Source of the DNA: JBKQVT01 sp963804825
Lineage (GTDB): Bacteria > Planctomycetota > Planctomycetia > Pirellulales > Thermoguttaceae
Reading direction: 5' to 3'
Assembly: GCA_963804825.1 (NCBI GenBank)
Contig: CAWDRV010000006.1
Span: 794,521 to 858,520 of the forward strand
Length of the DNA: 64,000 bases
Shown piece after piece: positions 9,452-20,759 of this stretch (its first letter is position 1; each line of letters opens with the position of its first letter). The notes beneath the pieces were generated by a model. That model was not told where the DNA came from. It worked only from the letters and a program-made list of their open reading frames with translations, and ran no database searches. The position numbers and the translations under genes are program-made.

Positions 9452-10123
9452 TCATTCCCCGACGGCTGCGGCCGCGGCGCGGATGAACTGGTTCACCGCC
9501 TCGGCGTGCGACATGTTGATCAGGTGGCCGCCGTCGGGCAACACCTCGTCGGCGGCGACCCGGGAGGCACGGATCATCCGGTCGCGCCGGCCGTGAATGT
9601 GGAACACGGGCAAGTCCGGGATCGGCGTGGGCCGCCAGTGCAAAATGGCCCCAATCGCCCAACGCAGCCAATCGCGGCCGCTCGCGCGGAACATGGCCGC
9701 ACACAGCCGCCTCTGCTCGGCGGTCAGGCCGCCGAAGGTGTACAAGACCAGGGGGGCGACCGGTTTGACCGCGGCGACGCTCCAGGCCGGCAGATGGGAC
9801 AAGACCGGCCGCAGCAGGCGGACGTCCCGCCGGATGGCCGCGGCCGAGCGGCAGCTTCCGATCAGGATCAGCGCCTCGGGCCGCAACCGCCCGGCCATTT
9901 CGCAGGCCAACATGCCGCCGAACGAGGAGCCGCCAAGGAGGATCGGCCGCCCGTGCGGGATGGTGTCGGCGAGCCGGGCCGCATAGCTCGGCAGCGTATC
10001 GTCGCGGGCCGGCGGAATCCACGGTGGAACCAGCAGGCCGGGAAACGCCCGCCGTTGCGGTTCCCATTGACGCTCATCGGCGCCGAGGCCCGGAATCAAG
10101 ACCAGGCGGCAGCGGTCGGTCAT
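9452..10123 (-). CDS. Alpha/beta hydrolase
   Basis: A compact 223-residue hydrolase. The nucleophile elbow is GSSFG (in LLGGSSFGGMLA), the acid is probably the Asp in HIHGRRDRM, and the catalytic His is in DGGHLINM. The oxyanion-hole region LVLIPGLGADERQW is near the N-terminus. No signal peptide, so cytoplasmic. Substrate unknown; carboxylesterase or C-C hydrolase are both possible. I chose ATG 10123 because a GGGAGA motif lies eight bases ahead; a TTG at 10141 would add six residues across that motif. Confidence 0.8.
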   Translation of the reverse strand: MTDRCRLVLIPGLGADERQWEPQRRAFPGLLVPPWIPPARDDTLPSYAARLADTIPHGRPILLGGSSFGGMLACEMAGRLRPEALILIGSCRSAAAIRRDVRLLRPVLSHLPAWSVAAVKPVAPLVLYTFGGLTAEQRRLCAAMFRASGRDWLRWAIGAILHWRPTPIPDLPVFHIHGRRDRMIRASRVAADEVLPDGGHLINMSHAEAVNQFIRAAAAAVGE

Positions 10124-10180
10124 AGTGGTCGTCTCCCACAACGGGAGAGGGGAGAGAATCAGCAGACGCGCACTTGACCT

Positions 10181-10247
10181 CTTAGAACTAAGGTCTAAGC
10201 ACTAAGCTCTAAGCACTAAGCTCTAAGAACTAAGCTCTAAGAACTTA
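10181..10247. repeat. Tandem CTAAG-rich repeat
   Basis: About five imperfect units of 13-14 bp (ctaagctctaag/agcactaag) between the hydrolase start and the bamA stop codon. The units contain CTTAG/CTAAG self-complementary pairs and could form short hairpins; no function is evident. Confidence 0.7.
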
Positions 10248-13200
10248 GCGATTGAAACCCACGAAGAAGCTGAAGATCTGGGTCTGGTCGCCCGCCTGCT
10301 TGACCACGGGGAAGCCGAAGTCCAGGGCGATGGGGGCCGGTCCCATGGCGGGAATGGCGATCCGCAGGCCGAAGCCGGGCGCCACCCGGTACTTGTCCGT
10401 CCACTTGTCGATCGTGGGCTCGACCGTGCCCGAATCCACGAAGAACACGCCCCGCAGCATGTCGTCCTGCGTGATCGGGAACATGTACTGGACCGTGGTG
10501 AGCAACTCGAAGTCGCCGCCGATGGGAACCCCGGCGCCCGGTTGGCCGGCCGGAACGATGGGAGACACCCCGCGGAACTCGAAGCCGCGAAGCGACGAAT
10601 AGCCGCCGGCGAAGTACCGATCGTAGATCGGCGTGTCGTCCCCGGTGTAGCCGGCCCTGGCCGACAGGCTCAACACCTGGCGGCCCGTGCGGTCGAGCCG
10701 CTCGGCCAGCTTGAAATATTGGGTGAATTCCATTTCGACGTGCGGGTAGGTGTACGAACCGACGACCTCCTCGTACGACACCTGGAACAGGTGGCCCTCG
10801 GTGGCCAGATAGTCGCTGTCGACGGTTTTATGGGCCAGGCCCACTTGGAAGCCGTACAAGGCGTTGTTGCCCAACACGTCGGTCAGGTCCTGCGGCGTGG
10901 GCACGATGGGATTGCTGACGTTGACGTTGCAGCCGCGGAAGGCGACCGACGCGGTCAGGTCGTGGGTGAGTTGATAGCCCAATCCGATGCGGCCCCCCTC
11001 GCGCCCTTCCATCCAGTCCGTGTAGATGCGGTCGAAGTAGAAGCCGTTCAAGGTCATGCTGACCGCCCGGCCCTCGAAGTTGAACAGGTACGGCTGGCCG
11101 TAGGTGACGGCGTAGTTTTGCACCTGGGTGCCCGGATAGGCTTCCATGCGGAAGTGCTCGCCCTCGCCGCGCCAGGCCTCCCCGTCGGCGATATCCTGCC
11201 ACGAGTTGGGAAATCGGCGCCAGTTGAAGTTCTGCTCGTCCAGCACGATATTGCCGACCAGGCCGGCGTCGGAGTTCACGCCCACGCCGATCATGAAACG
11301 GCCCGTCTGCCCTTCCTCGGTCCGGATTCGGATGTCTTGCACCCAAGAGGGCTCGCCGCCGGGCGGAGGCTCCCCACCGGGGGCAAAGATCGATTGCGGC
11401 GGCACGAAGCCCCCGGGACTTGGCCCCGGAGGAGACGGCGGAGTCTGAAAGCCGTTCGGCGGCGTTGTCGGGTACTGATACGTTCCCGACGCCGGCTGGT
11501 CGTTGTACGGTGCGCCGGGGCCCGGGGCCGTCGCCGGCGCGCCTGGAGCCGCGCCCGTGTTCACCCCGCTAACCCCCCAAGGCGTGCTCGTCACGCCCGA
11601 CGACGAAATCGGCGCTGGATCCGAAACCTTCGTGAAAACAGGCGACTGCGGCTGCGGGGGCAAATACGGCTGCTGGGGGTATTGCTGCTGTTGCTGCGAA
11701 TATTGCTGCTGTTGCTGCGAATACTGCTGCTGTTGCTGCGAATACTGCTGCTGTTGCTGTGAATACTGTTGCTGTTGCTGTGAATACTGTTGCTGTTGCT
11801 GGGAGTATTGCTGTTGCTGCGAATACTGCTGCTGCGACGGCGTTGGTGAATCGACCGGCGCCGCGGGGGCCGGCGTATAGGTGGGCCCCGTCGGTGGCAG
11901 AGGGGATTCCACTTCAGGCCGAGAGAACCCGCCTTCGCCGGTATACTGGCCGCGGATGATCGACGGCGGATCGACGGACGCGGGAGCGGGTCCGGTCGCC
12001 GGCTGCCAATTCAGATCGTTCGACGGCGGCGGCAACGGCGACGGCAACGGCGACGGCGACCGCGACGGCGGCAATAGCCTGATGCCAAGCTCGCGTTCGG
12101 CCCGTCGCACGTCCGCGATGCTGTCGAACTGATAGACGATGTCGAGCGTGCGTTCGCCCGGCGCGGGATCGGGGCTCTGGCCGCGGTAGCCGCCGTGGTG
12201 CCTGGGCTGGTCGGGGTCGTTGGCAAGCTTCTCTTCGTCGTCCTGATCGTCGGTGTCTGCCTTGCCCGGGTTGACCGTCGCGATGGTGGGCGGGTAGCCC
12301 TTGGTCGGATCGGTCAGGTACAAGCCCGAGGCCCTCAGCCGCCGTTGACTATCGCGGACTTCCCGCGTGTCAAGGATGTCGCCCGGCTGGAGCGAGAGGC
12401 GGTTCAGGACGGTCGTAATCTGGGTGTGGGGATTCTCCCCCTTGATTTCGATGATGATGCGTCCGACGTGGTAGCGATGGCCTTCGCTGATGTTGTAGAC
12501 GAGATCGATCTGTCCGGGATGATCATGATCGAGATAACGCAATTCGCCCCGGACGTCGGCCTTGACGTGGCCGATGCTGCCGTACTTGTCCTGGAGCTTG
12601 GCGATGTCGAGGTGGAGGTCCGTCTCGTTGTAGGGCTTGCCGCTGCCCAGTTTCAATTTCGCCATCAGTTCTTCGTTGGAGAACTTCGTGTTGCCGACGA
12701 TGACGATGTTGCGGATGAACGACTGCACGCCTTCGTCGACGACGAACGTCACCGTTACCCAGGTCTGGTCCGCGTTGTATTCCAGCTCGCGCCCGACGCG
12801 GGCCTGGAAGAACCCCATGCTGCGGTAATAGGCGGTGATCCGCTTGACGTCTTCGTCGAGTTCCTTCAGATCGAGTTCGCCGCCGAAAAGGTATAAGATC
12901 GGCGGCGCGGTCTTGGGAACGGTGTATCGGATGTGCATGCCGCTGACGACGACGGTGCCGACGACGTTCACCGCCCAGACTTTCGTCTTGGGCCCTTCAT
13001 TGATCGTATAGACGGCCCGGAGCTGGCCCGGCTTGTTCCCCTCGACGACGGTGACGCGGACCTTGTTGTATCCCTTTTTGTGGTAATAGTCTTCGAGGCG
13101 TCGGCGGCCTTCTTCGACCTCGTAGGGATCGGCGGCGTCGCCCTTCTTGATCCCCAACTCCTTCTTCAAGGTCTTTGTCGAACTGGTCCACGTTGCCGAT

Positions 13201-13641
13201 GAGGACGACTTCCTTCAGGATCGGCCGCTCGACCAACCGGAAGATGACCAGCCGGCCGCCGGGCACGCGCTGCCATAACGCCTTGACGGTGACGAACATC
13301 CGCATCTTGTGCAGCCGCCCGATGTCGCCCTCGATCACCTCGGGATCGTAGGGCCGCCCTTTGCGGGTGTGAATCTCCGCCAGAATCTTGTCCAGCGTCA
13401 CCGCCCGATTGCCCTGCACCAGGACGTCCATAACCATCTCGTCCGGCGGTCTGGAGGCGGGATCCATCGCCGGCGTCATCGGCGCCATCAGGTCCGGCAT
13501 CGAGGGCGTGCTGCCCGGCAAATAGGGCGTGCCCGGCGGCGCCTGGGCAAACAGCAACGAACCGCCCAAGAGCATCAGCGCCAAGGGCGCTGTGCGCCGC
13601 ACCAAGTGGACACATCGCGGACCGATTGCCGGCTTAGCCAT
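10245..13641 (-). CDS. bamA: BamA/Omp85 outer-membrane assembly protein with a Gln/Pro-rich insert, one frameshift
   Basis: Central component of outer-membrane protein assembly. ATG 13641 opens a signal peptide (LALMLLGGSLLFAQA), followed by several POTRA domains (for example VMDVLVQGNRAVTLDKILAEI; FIRNIVIVGNTKFSNEELM), a long linker, and a C-terminal Omp85 barrel (GYSSLRGFEFRG; final IFSFFVGFNR ending in an aromatic strand). The frame changes once at about 13172, where AAAG has one A too many; removing it restores DKTLKKELGIKKGD. Between POTRA and barrel lie roughly 300 low-complexity residues rich in Pro, Ser and Gln, including a YSQQQQQ array. Total about 1130 residues, longer than typical BamA because of the insert. 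Confidence 0.9.
11678..11835. repeat. 21-bp coding tandem repeat (YSQQQQQ) in bamA
   Basis: Seven to eight copies of a 21-bp unit encoding Tyr-Ser followed by four or five Gln, inside the linker between the POTRA domains and the barrel. Unit sequence is nearly uniform at DNA level, so copy number may vary by slippage. Confidence 0.85.
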
Positions 13642-13827
13642 GGAGGCTCGTTCCGTGGGAAGGATGAGGAGCAGAGGAGACGCAGAAGATGCGTGTAAAT
13701 ACCTGAATTGTCCGCTTTGGACAAGGCGAATTCGGCCTTGATGCGAAAATGGCAATCCGATCAATGTCCCGTTCCCCTCTGGAAAAGGGTTTGGGCGAGG
13801 GACATTGGAGAAGATACGCACTTTAGG

Positions 13828-15252
13828 TCAGAAATCCTCGGTCGGAGGCTCGAATTCCTCGTACGGCTTCTGCGAGAAGTTCTCGAATCGCGTGTACTTG
13901 TCGAACCACGCCAACTTGAGGTCGCCGGTCGGGCCGTTCCGTTGTTTGGCCACGATGATGTCGGCCATTCCGGCCACGTTCAACTCCAGGGCCTCCTCGC
14001 GGGAATGATACATTTCCTCGCGGTTGATGAACATGACGACGTCGGCGTCCTGCTCGATGGCCCCGGACTCGCGGAGGTGGCTCAGCTTGGGACGATGCTC
14101 CTCCTTGCCCGCCTCCACCTGGCGGTTCAACTGCGCCAGGCAGAGCAGGGGGATGCACAACTCGCGGGCGAGGCATTTCAGCCGCCGGGCCATCTTGGCC
14201 ACCTGCTCCTGGCGCGGGTCGCGCGGATCGTCCGGCTGGATCAATTGCAGGTAGTCGATCACCAGGAAGCCGATGTTTTGCTTCCGCTTCAGCCGCCGGG
14301 CGCAGGCGGCGATTTCCGTCACCGTGCGGGACGGCGTGTCGTCGATGAAAATCGGCGCCTTGCCCAAGTGGTTCGAGGCCTCGATCAACTTTTTGCGATC
14401 GTCGCCGGAAAGGAAACCGCTGCGGAATTTGCTCGCGTCGATGCGGCCTTGGGAGCAGAGCAACCGCTGAGCCAACTCCAGACGGGCCATTTCCAGGCTG
14501 ACGAACAGCGTCGGCACGCCGGCCTCGATGGCGACGTACTCGGCCAGGTTGGTGGCCAAGGCCGTCTTGCCCATGCTCGGCCGCGAGGCCAGCACGATCA
14601 ACTCCGAGCCGTGCAGCCCGCCGGTCAGCGCGTCGAGGTCGCGGAAGCCGGTCGGAACGCCGCCGCCCTCGCCGCCCGCCCGGGCGTCGATCCGCGCGAA
14701 GGCCTCGATCAGCACGTCGTGGATGTTGGCCACCTGGTCGCTGGTGCGGCTGTCGCGGACGGCGAAGATCTTCTCTTCCGCCTGGTTGACCGCCTCGCGG
14801 ACCTCCATGCCCGGGTCCCATGCCTCGCGGAGAATCTCGGTGCTGGCGTGGATGAGGGCCCGGAGGGTGGACTTCTGGCGGACGATCTCCGCATAGTGCA
14901 TGACGTTGGCCGCGTAGGGGACCGAATGCAAGACCTCGGCCACATAGGCCGTGCCGCCGACGGCCTCCAACTCGCCCGCCTGGCGAAGCCGCTCGACCAG
15001 CAGCGTGGTGTCGATCCGCTTCCCCTCGTCGTGCAGCGCCAAGAGATGCCGGTAGAGCTTCTGGTTGGCGTCGGCGTAGAAGTCGTCAGCCCGCAACTCC
15101 AGGGCCACCTCGTCGCACATTTGCGGGTCCAAGAGCAGGCTGCCCAACACGCCCCGCTCCGCCTCCAGATTCTGCGGGGGCAGGCGGTCGAGAATCTCGG
15201 AAGCGACCCGCCCTCCCGGGTGCGGCGTGTCGATTCGGTCCGCGGTAGCCAT
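13828..15252 (-). CDS. dnaB: Replicative DNA helicase DnaB
   Basis: Hexameric helicase that unwinds DNA at the replication fork. The 474-residue product from ATG 15252 begins MATADRID and has the N-terminal helical domain (LPPQNLEAERGVLGSLLLDP), Walker A in SRPSMGKTALA, the FVSLEM strand, Walker B LVIDYLQLI, and the C-terminal QLNR and SGAIEQDAD motifs. No frame break. The frame continues upstream through the palindromic repeat at 15296-15357, but that extension is not conserved in DnaB. Confidence 0.97.
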   Translation of the reverse strand: MATADRIDTPHPGGRVASEILDRLPPQNLEAERGVLGSLLLDPQMCDEVALELRADDFYADANQKLYRHLLALHDEGKRIDTTLLVERLRQAGELEAVGGTAYVAEVLHSVPYAANVMHYAEIVRQKSTLRALIHASTEILREAWDPGMEVREAVNQAEEKIFAVRDSRTSDQVANIHDVLIEAFARIDARAGGEGGGVPTGFRDLDALTGGLHGSELIVLASRPSMGKTALATNLAEYVAIEAGVPTLFVSLEMARLELAQRLLCSQGRIDASKFRSGFLSGDDRKKLIEASNHLGKAPIFIDDTPSRTVTEIAACARRLKRKQNIGFLVIDYLQLIQPDDPRDPRQEQVAKMARRLKCLARELCIPLLCLAQLNRQVEAGKEEHRPKLSHLRESGAIEQDADVVMFINREEMYHSREEALELNVAGMADIIVAKQRNGPTGDLKLAWFDKYTRFENFSQKPYEEFEPPTEDF

Positions 15253-15295
15253 CGTCGTCCGTGCTCCTGATCCGTGCTCCGCACTGTTTCCAGAA

Positions 15296-15357
15296 GGGGA
15301 CAGTCCCATTTTCGTCCGACCATGCTTCGCATGGTGCCCGAAATTGGGACAGTCCCC
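15296..15357. repeat. Palindromic GGGAC-N-GTCCC repeat, copy 3 (62 bp)
   Basis: Same outer arms (GGGGACAGTCCC / GGGACAGTCCCC) as copies 1 and 2, but the core is expanded by a second small hairpin (ACCATGC-TTC-GCATGGT). It lies 43 bp upstream of the dnaB start, between dnaB and the divergent aminotransferase gene. Confidence 0.85.
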
Positions 15358-15509
15358 GGCTTATTCTTGTCCAAGTCCCTTTGCGAGCGGTTGTGCATGA
15401 TAAGACCCCGACGGCCGCTTGGCAATGGGTTGGCCCGCCGATGCCCGTTGCCAGCGGGTCGCAAAGCGAATACCTTAAATGGTTTCCCTCTTCGAGCGAT
15501 GAAACGCAG

Positions 15510-16731
15510 ATGATTCCAGCCGATTCCAAGCAGGGTGCGTTTTCCGTTCATGCCTCGGCGTGGGGCCTCGACCCCGCCGTGGTAATGCTCAATCACGGCT
15601 CGTTCGGGGCATGTCCGCTGGCGGTACTGGACGCCCAACAACGGCTGCGGACCGAAATGGAACGCCAGCCGGTGCGCTTCCTCACGCGGAAAATCCAGCC
15701 GCTGCTGGACCAATCGCGGCAGGCGCTTTGCGGCCTGATCGGGGCCGACCCGGCCGACGTGGTCTTCGTCTCCAACGTCACGTCCGCCGTCAACTGCGTG
15801 CTGCGCCAATTGCCGCTGGCGCCGGGCGACGAACTGCTGCTGACCGATCACGGCTACAACGCTTGCCGCAACGTGGCCGATTACGTGGCCAACCGCTGCG
15901 GGGCCCGCGTCGTGGTGGCAACCATTCCGACGCCCATCGAATCGCCCGGACAGATCGTCGATGCGGTGTTGGCGCGGGTGACGGACCGCACCCGGCTGGC
16001 CATGCTCGATCACGTGACCAGCCCGACGGCCGTGGTCTTTCCCATCGAGGAGCTTGTGGAGCAGCTTCGCCGCCGCGGCATCGATACGCTGGTTGACGGC
16101 GCCCATGCTCCCGGGCATGTTGCCGTTGGACGTGCGTCGGATCGGGGCCGCGTATTATGCCGGGAACTGCCACAAGTGGCTCTGCGCTCCGAAGGGGGCG
16201 GGCTTTCTTCACGTCCGCGGCGACCGCCGCGAAGGTTTATACCCCAACGTCATCAGCCACGGCTACAGCGCCTGCACGCCCGGCCGCAGCCGGTTCCACG
16301 ATCTTTTCGATTGGGTCGGCACGATCGACCCGACGCCTTGGATATGCGTGGGCGAGGCGATCCGCTACCTGGGCACGCTGGAGCCCGGCGGGATCGACGC
16401 CCTGATGCGGCGCAACCGCGCGTTGGCCCTCTGGGCCCGGCGGCTGCTGGCGGACCGCCTCGGCTTGCGGCCCGTCTGTCCCGAGGCGATGCTCGGCTCG
16501 ATGGCGGCGGTCGAGTTGCCGAAGGACGCGGCCGCCGACGTTCCGGACCCGGCGCCGATGCCGGGGGCCGGCCATCGTCTGAACGACGAGCTTTTCGAGC
16601 GTTTTGGGATCGAGGTGCCGGTGATGGTTTGGCCGGCCGCCCCGCGCAAGTTGTTGCGAATTTCGGCCCAGGCTTATAATAGTCCGGAGCAATACGAGCG
16701 TCTGGCCGACGCCCTCGGAACGTTGCTGTAG
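15510..16731 (+). CDS. Class V aminotransferase / isopenicillin-N epimerase-like PLP enzyme, one frameshift
   Basis: Fold-type I PLP enzyme. The first part has LNHGSFGACP, the FVSNVTSAVNCVL cofactor loop and DHVTSPTAVVFP, DGAHAPG; the second frame continues LDVRRIGAAYYAGNCHKW with the Schiff-base lysine (NCHKW) and KGAGFLHVR. The two join at about 16117, where CCCGGGC carries one G too many. Read through, it is about 406 residues, full length for the family. ATG 15510 precedes the first conserved block; upstream in-frame sequence runs back into the repeat and looks non-coding. Members act as epimerases, cysteine desulfurases or C-S lyases; the substrate here is not decided. Confidence 0.8.
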
Positions 16732-16757
16732 AACGACGAGCGGGATCAACGCCGCGA

Positions 16758-18673
16758 CTACGGCAGCTTCAGGGCCAGAATCGCCCAAACCACGACCGGC
16801 TGCGTCCCCGTGTAGCCCGCCAGATTCTTGGCCGGGTCCCGAACAAGATGACCGAGAATCAGGACCTTGTCGTCCTTGTTCATCGCGAGCGACCGCCCGC
16901 TCAACACGCTGACCGGCTTGTCCTGTCCGTCCATCCGCACGGCGGCGCCGTGCATGCTGCCTTGGACGCCGACCGCGGTGACGGTGCCGGCCAGGAGGAT
17001 GCCGCCCTTGGCGTCGGCCCGCGCCAACAGCGCGGCAGCCGACTGGACGATCTTGTCGACCCGAGCCGGGTTCGCGGCCACGGCCAGCAGGTTGCCGAGG
17101 CCCTTGGTTTGCTCCCGCGTCGCTGCCGAATCCTTGACGAACGTGAGCACCTCGGCCAGGCGGCACAAGTTCTCATAGGCCGCCGGCGTGATGTCCATGG
17201 ACGGATGGCCCTTGCAGACGCTGCAGACTTCCTTCTTGCCCGCCGTCACCACGAAGCCCGTCGAATCGCACGCCGGGCAGCCGAAACTATCGTGTGCGGC
17301 CTTCAAGGCCTTGCCCACCTCGGCCGGCTCGTAGGACGGCGGATTCCGCGGCCCGGCGGCATGGGCCGGCGGCGTTTCCACCGGGGCCACCGGATCGATG
17401 GGCGGCTTCACTCCCTTCTCCGGAACGGCGGGCACCGTCGCATCCGGCTTTGCGGGCGGACTCGAGTCTTGGGTTTCTCCGGCGACTCGGGGCCCGTTCG
17501 TTTCGGAACCAGGTCGGGGACCGAGCCCGGCCCGACCTTCCGGCGGGAGTTCCGGCGTGATCGGCTTCATTTGGAAACCGCCGCCGAGTTCGTCCGATCG
17601 GCTCGGGGCTCGATTCTTCCTTGTTCGGCGGATTGGCGAATGGGTTGGCCGGCGACGTTGGCTCCGTGGCCTTTGGTTCCGTTTTCGGCGATTCCGGCTT
17701 CTTGGCTTCCGTCTTCGGTGATTCTGTCTTGGACGATTCCGTCGTCTTGGGTTTCGTTTTCGATGATTTGTCCTTCGACGTGCCCTTTTCCGATGACGGT
17801 TTGAGAGGAGTCACTTGGATATCGGGGTAGGGGCTTTCAGCGACCTTGGGCGTCGATGGGGCCGTGGATTTCGGTGAGGCCTTGGGCGCCGGGGTGTTGT
17901 TGACGACGGTCTTTTCCTTGTTTGCCGTGTTCTCGGCGGGCGGGGTGTTCCACTTCCACGGCGTCCAGCCAGCACCAATGCTTGTAGGTGTGCTGAACGA
18001 AGGGCAGATCGGATCCCCGCTTTGTCGTTCTTTTCGCCGCCGAGGAAGGTGAAGAAGTTGCGCACCCAGTAGAAGACCGCGACAGCCAGGAATGCGGAAA
18101 TGACCATGCCAATGGCGATCCGCACCGGATGCGGCTCTCGGCGGCGACGGCGTCTGCGCGGCAACGGCTCCGGCAACGTCGCCGTCGCCGTTGCCGGCTC
18201 CGCCCCTTCGACCTCCGCGCCGCCGGGCAATCGCGGCGGCAGGCGCCGGCTGCCGTCGCCCTCCTCGGCGGGCGGAAACTTGCCGGTAATGGCCCCGAAG
18301 ACCGCCGCGTCGCTCTCCGTTTCGGCGTGCTCCGCCGTGGCTGCGTCGCCCGCATGCGGCCCAGCCGCTCGTCCAGTGATCGTCGTCCGGGTGCAACGCG
18401 GGCTCGGCATGCGCCTCGGCCAGGGGTTCGTGTCCCTCGGCAACGGCTTCCTGCTCGCCGGCCAGGGCGAAGGGGCCCGGCGCGGCGGCCAGCACGATCG
18501 GCTGGCCGTCGTCGGTCTTGGCCGCCACGACGATCAGCATCGGCGGGACCAGCGCCTCGCGCAATTCGATACTCCGCCTCGCAGAGCGGGCATCGCACGA
18601 GCGACGCGGCGCCAAGACCATCGGGAATCGTAACCTGCTTCTGACACCTGGGACAACTGGACGTAACGGACAT
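16758..18673 (-). CDS. Planctomycete-type zinc-ribbon, single-TM protein broken by about five frame changes
   Basis: ATG 18673 starts an N-terminal zinc ribbon (CPRCQ ... CPLCEAEY), followed by PPMLIVVAAKT, an acidic region, one TM helix (IAIGMVISAFLAVAVFYWV) and FFTFLGGEKND, then a Lys/Ser/Thr/Pro-rich linker and a C-terminal domain with a second CxxC-CxxC pair (CPACDSTG ... CSVCKG). The pieces lie in three frames, changing near 18568 (one A too many), 18355, 18020, 17945 and 17600, yet join into one coherent protein of about 640 residues. Function unknown; layout suggests a membrane-anchored metal-binding sensor or scaffold. Five changes in 1.9 kb mean either very poor local consensus or a decaying gene. 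Confidence 0.6.
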
Positions 18674-18964
18674 GGCTTCTTCTCTGTGGTTATGGACCTC
18701 CCTTAGTCTAATCCGCAAAAGCCGCCAAAACTACTGCACGGCGTGAAAAATAGGCGATCCCGGGCAGGGAAAACCGTCCCATTCCACGCTGTCGGGGGAG
18801 GCGAGCGAGGGGACAAGGGAGGGAAAAGAAAAACGCTGCCGGCGCAGTCCCACCGGCGAGCCGGTGGCGTGGAATCGTCGCTGGGTGCCACTGTTGGCTT
18901 GTCGCAGTGCAGAACACGGTTGGCAGCCAACCGTGGCACCGGACAATTTGACTGTGTCGGACCG

Positions 18965-20517
18965 TTACGGCTTGACGCCGTAGAGCGAGCCGAACTTCGA
19001 CCAAAGGTGTCGCATGAGCGGCTCGGGCGAGAGCGGCCGGCCGGTGACGCGGCGGACCAACTCGGCCGCCGTGTAACGCTGCCCGTGGCAGTGGATTTTT
19101 TCGGCCAGCCAGCGGCGGAGCGGCTGAAACTCGCCCCGGGCGAACTGCCTGGACAGCCCGCCCAAGTCGGCGTCGGCCTGGGCGAAGAACTGGGCCGCGT
19201 AGAGGTTGCCGAGCGTGTAGGTGGGGAAATAGCCGACCAGGCCCGCGCTCCAATGGACGTCCTGGAGCACGCCCTGGGCGTCGTTGGGCGGCTGGATGCC
19301 CAGGTACTTGCGATACTTTTCGTTCCATGCCCCGGGCAGGTCGGCCACGGGCAATTGGTCGTCCAACAGGGCCTGTTCCAACTCGAAGCGGACGAGGATG
19401 TGCAGGTTGTACGTGGCCTCGTCGGCCTCGATGCGGATCAGCGACGGCCGCACTTCGTTCAGGGCGAAATGGAACGCGTCCAGGGCCACGTCGCCCAGCG
19501 CGGCCGGAAAACGCCGCTGCGCCTCGGGGAAGAAATGCTCCCAGAAGGCATGGCTGCGGCCGACCATGTTCTCCCACATCCGCGACTGCGACTCGTGGAT
19601 GCCCAGCGACACCGCTTCGCCCAGCGGCAGGCCGTAGTGTTCCGCCGGCAGCCCCTGCTCGTAGAGCCCGTGCCCGGCCTCGTGCAGGATGCTGAAAAAG
19701 GCGGCGTTGAAGAAATGCTCGTCGAAATGCGTGGTGATGCGGCAGTCGTGCGGGCCCAACGTGGTGCAGAACGGATGGGCCGTCACGTCCAGCCGGCCGC
19801 GGTCGAAATCGAACCCGATGGCGCCGGCCCGCCTGGCGGCCGAATGCGTCCTGCACGTCGGTCGGGAACGACCGGGCGACGATCGACATGTCCGGACGCC
19901 GCGGGCTCTGGCGAATGGCGGCCACCAGCGGCACCAACTGCTCCCGCAGCCCGGCAAGCACCCGGCTCACGTTGGCCGTCCGCTCCTCGGGCTCGTAGTC
20001 GTCCAACAAGCGCGTCGTAGGGACAGTCCGCATAGCCGATGGCCTCCGCCTCCTCGCGCTTCAGCCCGACCATCTTCTCCAACAGCGGGCGGAACGAGGC
20101 GAAATCGTTGTTCTTCCGGGCTTGCTGCCACGCCTGCTGGCCCAGCACGGCGGTCCGCGCCAATTCTTCCACCAGCCGTTGCGGCAACTTCACCTTGCGG
20201 TCGACGCGGCGCTTCAAGCGGCGGATGGTCACGGCCGCGTCGGAGTCGCGGTCGCGGTCGCCGTCGCCGCTGCGGCAAGCGGACCCTCGGCCAGTTGGGC
20301 CACGTCGGCGACGAACTGCGGATCGGTCCAGCGGCGATGAAGCAGGCCGGAGATGGCCGTCAATTGCTCGGCCCGATACTCCCCGGCGGCCGCGGGCAAC
20401 ATGCGTCCGCTCGTCCCAGCCCAACGCGGCCTCGACCGAGGTCCAAACCGCGGTCTGGCGGACGTACTGGCAAACTTGTTGAAAAAGCTTTTCCGCAGAT
20501 TCAGGCATGGCCGTCAT
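18965..20517 (-). CDS. M32 metallocarboxypeptidase (carboxypeptidase Taq-like), about four frameshifts
   Basis: Zinc carboxypeptidase that removes C-terminal residues. The active site HExxH is present (ILHEAGHGLYEQ), with GIHESQSRMWEN downstream, the family's hallmark third-ligand region, and the RRITTHF-like stretch (DCRITTHFDEHFF). The N-terminal part (KLFQQVCQYVRQ... ALGWDERT) is in other frames. Changes are needed near 20402, 20270, 20012 (one C too many in GCGCTTG) and 19838. Joined, the length is about 515 residues, normal for M32. The ATG at 20517 overlaps the stop of the upstream lipoprotein gene as ATGA, implying coupled translation. Confidence 0.8.
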
Positions 20518-20759
20518 TGGACCCCCAGGTCTTTCTCGATCTGTTGCGACTTATTGCTGACGCCGGCATATTCCGTGTCGGCGTCGGGCTTGCGGTATCC
20601 GCGTACCTGATCGCCCAGGGAGTTGTCGGAGAAGCCGCTGCCCATCAGGTCGGTGCTTTGACAACCGGTCAACCCCGTGCACAAGAGGATTGCGGCCGCG
20701 GCCGCCTGCCGCAAAAAACGCCCCAGCCGCGTTCTTGAAGCGAAGACGGCTTGCAACAT
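20514..20759 (-). CDS. Small lipoprotein
   Basis: An 81-residue protein with an N-terminal Arg/Lys region, hydrophobic stretch AAAAAILLC and lipobox LTGC, so lipidation at Cys33 is expected. The mature part is about 49 residues (QSTDLMGSGFSDNSLGDQV...) with no recognised domain. It precedes the M32 carboxypeptidase with a 4-bp overlap and is probably co-transcribed. Function unknown. Confidence 0.7.
   Translation of the reverse strand: MLQAVFASRTRLGRFLRQAAAAAILLCTGLTGCQSTDLMGSGFSDNSLGDQVRGYRKPDADTEYAGVSNKSQQIEKDLGVQ

Noticed and set aside
10181..10247. CRISPR or origin iterons between the hydrolase and bamA
   Set aside because: The units are too short and degenerate, with no spacers and no DnaA boxes or replication gene alongside.
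11680..11835. CRISPR-like regular repeat in bamA
   Set aside because: Units are 21 bp, contiguous, without spacers and in frame, encoding YSQQQQQ; it is a coding tandem repeat.
13828..15252. dnaB as part of a prophage or plasmid
   Set aside because: Neighbours are chromosomal housekeeping genes and there are no phage structural, integrase or plasmid maintenance genes nearby.
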